64,000 bases of DNA. Origin: Agromyces sp. Leaf222 (GTDB lineage Bacteria > Actinomycetota > Actinomycetes > Actinomycetales > Microbacteriaceae). Position numbers and translations under genes: made by a program. This document shows positions 61,890 through 64,000 of this stretch, in pieces (within the stretch, counting starts at the first letter, position 1; every line of letters begins with the position of its first letter). The notes under the pieces are model-generated. The model made no database searches, had not been told where the DNA came from, and saw only the letters and a program-made list of their open reading frames with translations. The DNA is taken from contig NZ_LMKQ01000001.1 in assembly GCF_001421565.1 (NCBI RefSeq), positions 1,797,651 to 1,861,650 on the forward strand. Direction: 5' to 3'.

Positions 61890-64000
61890 TGCGGCGCTGA
61901 CGAAGCGCGGGCGGCTCACCCTCACCGCGGCGTCGTTCCTGCTGATGGTCGTGGCGACGATGTCGCTCGGCCCCCTGATCGCGGGCGGCGGCTGGTGGTG
62001 GCTCTGCGCGTTCGTCTCGGCGGGCGTGTTCTTCGGCGGCACCGGGCTGCGCGCCCTGCGGGTTCCGTCGGGGCTCGTGCCGGTGCTCGAGGGCGTCGTG
62101 CTCCTGCTGCTGCTGACGGTGCTGTTCGGCGGGGCGACGGCGATCGCGTTCATCGTGCCGACGCCGGACACCTTCGCACTGTTCGGCGAGCTCTTCACCG
62201 GCTCGCAGCGCACGATCGCGCAGCAGACGGTGCCGGCGGTCGCGGTGCCCGCCCTCACGTTCGCCCTCGCGCTCGGGGTCGGCACGCTCTCGATCCTGCT
62301 CGACGTGTTCGTGCAGATCGCGCGGGCCCCGGCGCTCGCGGCCGTTCCGGCCTTCGTGCCCGTGCTCATCCCCGGCTTCCTCGTCGAGGACGGCGTCGAC
62401 ATCCCGGTGCTCGTGGCGACGGCTGCGGCGTACCTGTTCCTCCTGCGCGTCGACGTGCGGGTGACGCGGCGCGCCCGCATCGCGCGTGGCGATGACGACG
62501 AGGTCGCGACGGTCGCCGCGCCGAAGCGGGTGCCGGTCGCGTCGACCCTCGGGGCCTCGCTCGGTGTCGCCGTCACGGGGCTCATCGTCGCGTCGCTGCT
62601 CACCGCCTCGACCCCGAGCATCTCGACCAGCCTGCTCCTCGGCAACGGGTCGCAGGGCGCACTCTTCGCGCGCGGGGTGAGCCCCTTCCTCGACCTGGGC
62701 CGCGACCTGCGTCGGCCAGAGGCGAGGCCGGCGTTCCGCTACCTGGCGCGCGACGGCGATCGCCCCAACTTCACGCTGCTGACGCTCGACCGGTTCGAGG
62801 GAGACGTGTGGGCGGTGACCGAGAGCCCGGTCGACGGCGACAACACGGTCGATGCACTCGGTGCGCCCGAGGGCCTGGGCGCCGACGTGCAGACCTCCGA
62901 GCATCCGATTGACGTGCTGGTGAACGAGGTGCGCACCACCTGGCTGCCGGTGCCCTACCCGTCGACGCGCATCGACGGGCTCTCCGGGTCCTGGTACTGG
63001 GACGACGGCGCACTCACCGTGCGCAGCGTCGACACGAACACCGCCGGCCAGCGGTACGAGGTGACCAGGCTCGAGGTCGAGCCCACGGTCGATCAGCTTC
63101 GGGCCGCAGGGCCCCCGAGCGCGGCGGATCCGCAGTTCCTCGAGCTGCCCGACGAGGTGCCCGAGATCATCACCGCGACGGCCTCCGAACTGGCGGGGTC
63201 GGCGGCGACCCCGTACGACGCGGCGGTCGCGATCCAGGCGTACCTCCGCTCGGCCGACTTCGAGTACTCGACCGATGCCCCCGTCGAGGAGGGCTACGAC
63301 GGCGGCGGATTCGAGGTCATCGCCGCGTTCCTCGAGGCGAAGAGCGGGTACTGCGTGCACTTCGCATCCACGATGGCGGTGCTGGCCCGTGAGGCGGGCA
63401 TCCCGTCGCGCATCTCGGTCGGGTACACCTCCGGCACCCCGACCACCGAGCGGGTCGACGGCGTGCAGCGCGTCGAGGTCGACTCGCACGACCTGCACGC
63501 CTGGCCCGAGCTCTACTTCGAGGGCGTCGGCTGGGTGCCGTTCGAGCCCACCCCCGGTCGTGGAACCGTGCCCGAGTACTCGCGGCCCGGTGCGGGACAG
63601 GCGCAGACGTCGGTGCTGCCTGCGGCCCCGTCGTCGACCGCGCCGGCGACCGGTCGCCCCGAGGTCGACCCCGATCGCGGCCTCGCGGGCGGCGCCGTCG
63701 GTTCGCAGCAGAACGACGCGGCGATTCGGGCGGCCGCGCTGCTGCTCGCCGTGCTCGCGCTGCTGCTGCTGCCCGCGGGGCTGCGCGTGCTCCAGCGTGC
63801 GACGCGACGCCGCCGCATCCGCCTCGGTCAGGGTCCTGCGGATGCCGCGTGGGACGAGCTGATCGCCACGGCGAGCGACCTCGGCATCGAAGGGGTCCAG
63901 GCCACGCCGAGGGTGTTCGCCGCGTACGTCGGGGCGCGACCGGGCTTCCGCGATCCTGCGACGCTCGACGCCCTCGTGCGCCTGCGTGATGCGGTCGAGC
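61879..64000 (+). CDS. TgpA-like transglutaminase membrane protein, catalytic residues intact (3' partial)
   Basis: The frame runs from ATG 61879 (MHPDAALTKRGRLTLTAASF) through the window edge; over 707 residues are seen without a stop. About six N-terminal helices (to ~235) precede an extracellular transglutaminase core with C492 in KSGYCVHFASTMAVLAREAG, H540 in DLHAWPELYFEGVGW and FEPTPG after it. A Pro/Ala/Ser linker, a helix near 614-634 and a cytoplasmic tail (WDELIATASDLGI) follow. The tail resembles the end of the cluster copy (WDELIDRYAELGF). Amide-bond transfer or hydrolysis on surface proteins is predicted. Confidence 0.92.
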   Translation, partial: MHPDAALTKRGRLTLTAASFLLMVVATMSLGPLIAGGGWWWLCAFVSAGVFFGGTGLRALRVPSGLVPVLEGVVLLLLLTVLFGGATAIAFIVPTPDTFALFGELFTGSQRTIAQQTVPAVAVPALTFALALGVGTLSILLDVFVQIARAPALAAVPAFVPVLIPGFLVEDGVDIPVLVATAAAYLFLLRVDVRVTRRARIARGDDDEVATVAAPKRVPVASTLGASLGVAVTGLIVASLLTASTPSISTSLLLGNGSQGALFARGVSPFLDLGRDLRRPEARPAFRYLARDGDRPNFTLLTLDRFEGDVWAVTESPVDGDNTVDALGAPEGLGADVQTSEHPIDVLVNEVRTTWLPVPYPSTRIDGLSGSWYWDDGALTVRSVDTNTAGQRYEVTRLEVEPTVDQLRAAGPPSAADPQFLELPDEVPEIITATASELAGSAATPYDAAVAIQAYLRSADFEYSTDAPVEEGYDGGGFEVIAAFLEAKSGYCVHFASTMAVLAREAGIPSRISVGYTSGTPTTERVDGVQRVEVDSHDLHAWPELYFEGVGWVPFEPTPGRGTVPEYSRPGAGQAQTSVLPAAPSSTAPATGRPEVDPDRGLAGGAVGSQQNDAAIRAAALLLAVLALLLLPAGLRVLQRATRRRRIRLGQGPADAAWDELIATASDLGIEGVQATPRVFAAYVGARPGFRDPATLDALVRLRDAVE

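Overview
The window is high-GC (roughly 70 %) actinobacterial chromosome. Gene content, the order leuCD-murA-plsC-gpsA-ddl-DUF3515-thiL-rsmD-recG-coaD, the GltX + tRNA-Gln + tRNA-Glu set and the codon style point to the family Microbacteriaceae; the genus cannot be fixed from the sequence alone (an Agromyces-like organism is my guess). Nearly the whole window is coding. I see no insertion sequence, prophage, integrase, CRISPR array or rRNA. Both window edges cut genes.

1-10.4 kb is metabolic: cutC, two small membrane proteins, serA, a TetR/MFS efflux pair around a near-palindromic operator, leuB, ilvE, a YpeA-type acetyltransferase and a fumarylacetoacetate-hydrolase family enzyme. 10.4-20.3 kb holds a divergent aminotransferase/LysR pair, gltX followed by tRNA-Gln, a Fic protein behind a perfect 32-bp palindrome, a class A penicillin-binding protein, a metallo-hydrolase, a lipid/diacylglycerol kinase homologue and two identical tRNA-Glu genes. 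20.5-24 kb has an X-X-X-Leu-X-X-Gly heptad-repeat membrane protein and a TerC-family gene preceded by a yybP-ykoY (Mn2+) riboswitch.

24.1-44.9 kb is the most striking part: ten genes on one strand. They encode a PP2C phosphatase, an FHA protein, a transmembrane Ser/Thr kinase, a divergent FHA-HTH protein, two giant tandem paralogues (1749 and 1792 aa) made of repeated Ig-like domains plus fibronectin type III domains with different cysteine-bearing tips, a MoxR AAA+ ATPase, a DUF58 protein, a transglutaminase-fold membrane protein whose catalytic Cys and His are replaced, and another FHA protein. I read it as a phospho-signalling-controlled cell-surface assembly system. A second MoxR-DUF58-transglutaminase cassette, with catalytic residues intact, lies at 59.4-64 kb.

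44.9-51.3 kb is a co-directional run of leuC, leuD, murA, plsC, gpsA and ddl, opened by a 17-codon leucine leader peptide, which suggests attenuation control. 51.5-59.4 kb holds a DUF3515 lipoprotein, a solute-binding/VWA fusion, thiL, rsmD, a helical-repeat protein, recG and coaD.

Two patterns run through the whole window. Many genes have a TAnnnT-type -10 box ending 6-7 nt before the start codon, as expected for leaderless mRNAs. The 10-mer GGATGCCGCG, on either strand, is strongly over-represented, both within genes and in terminator-like hairpins.
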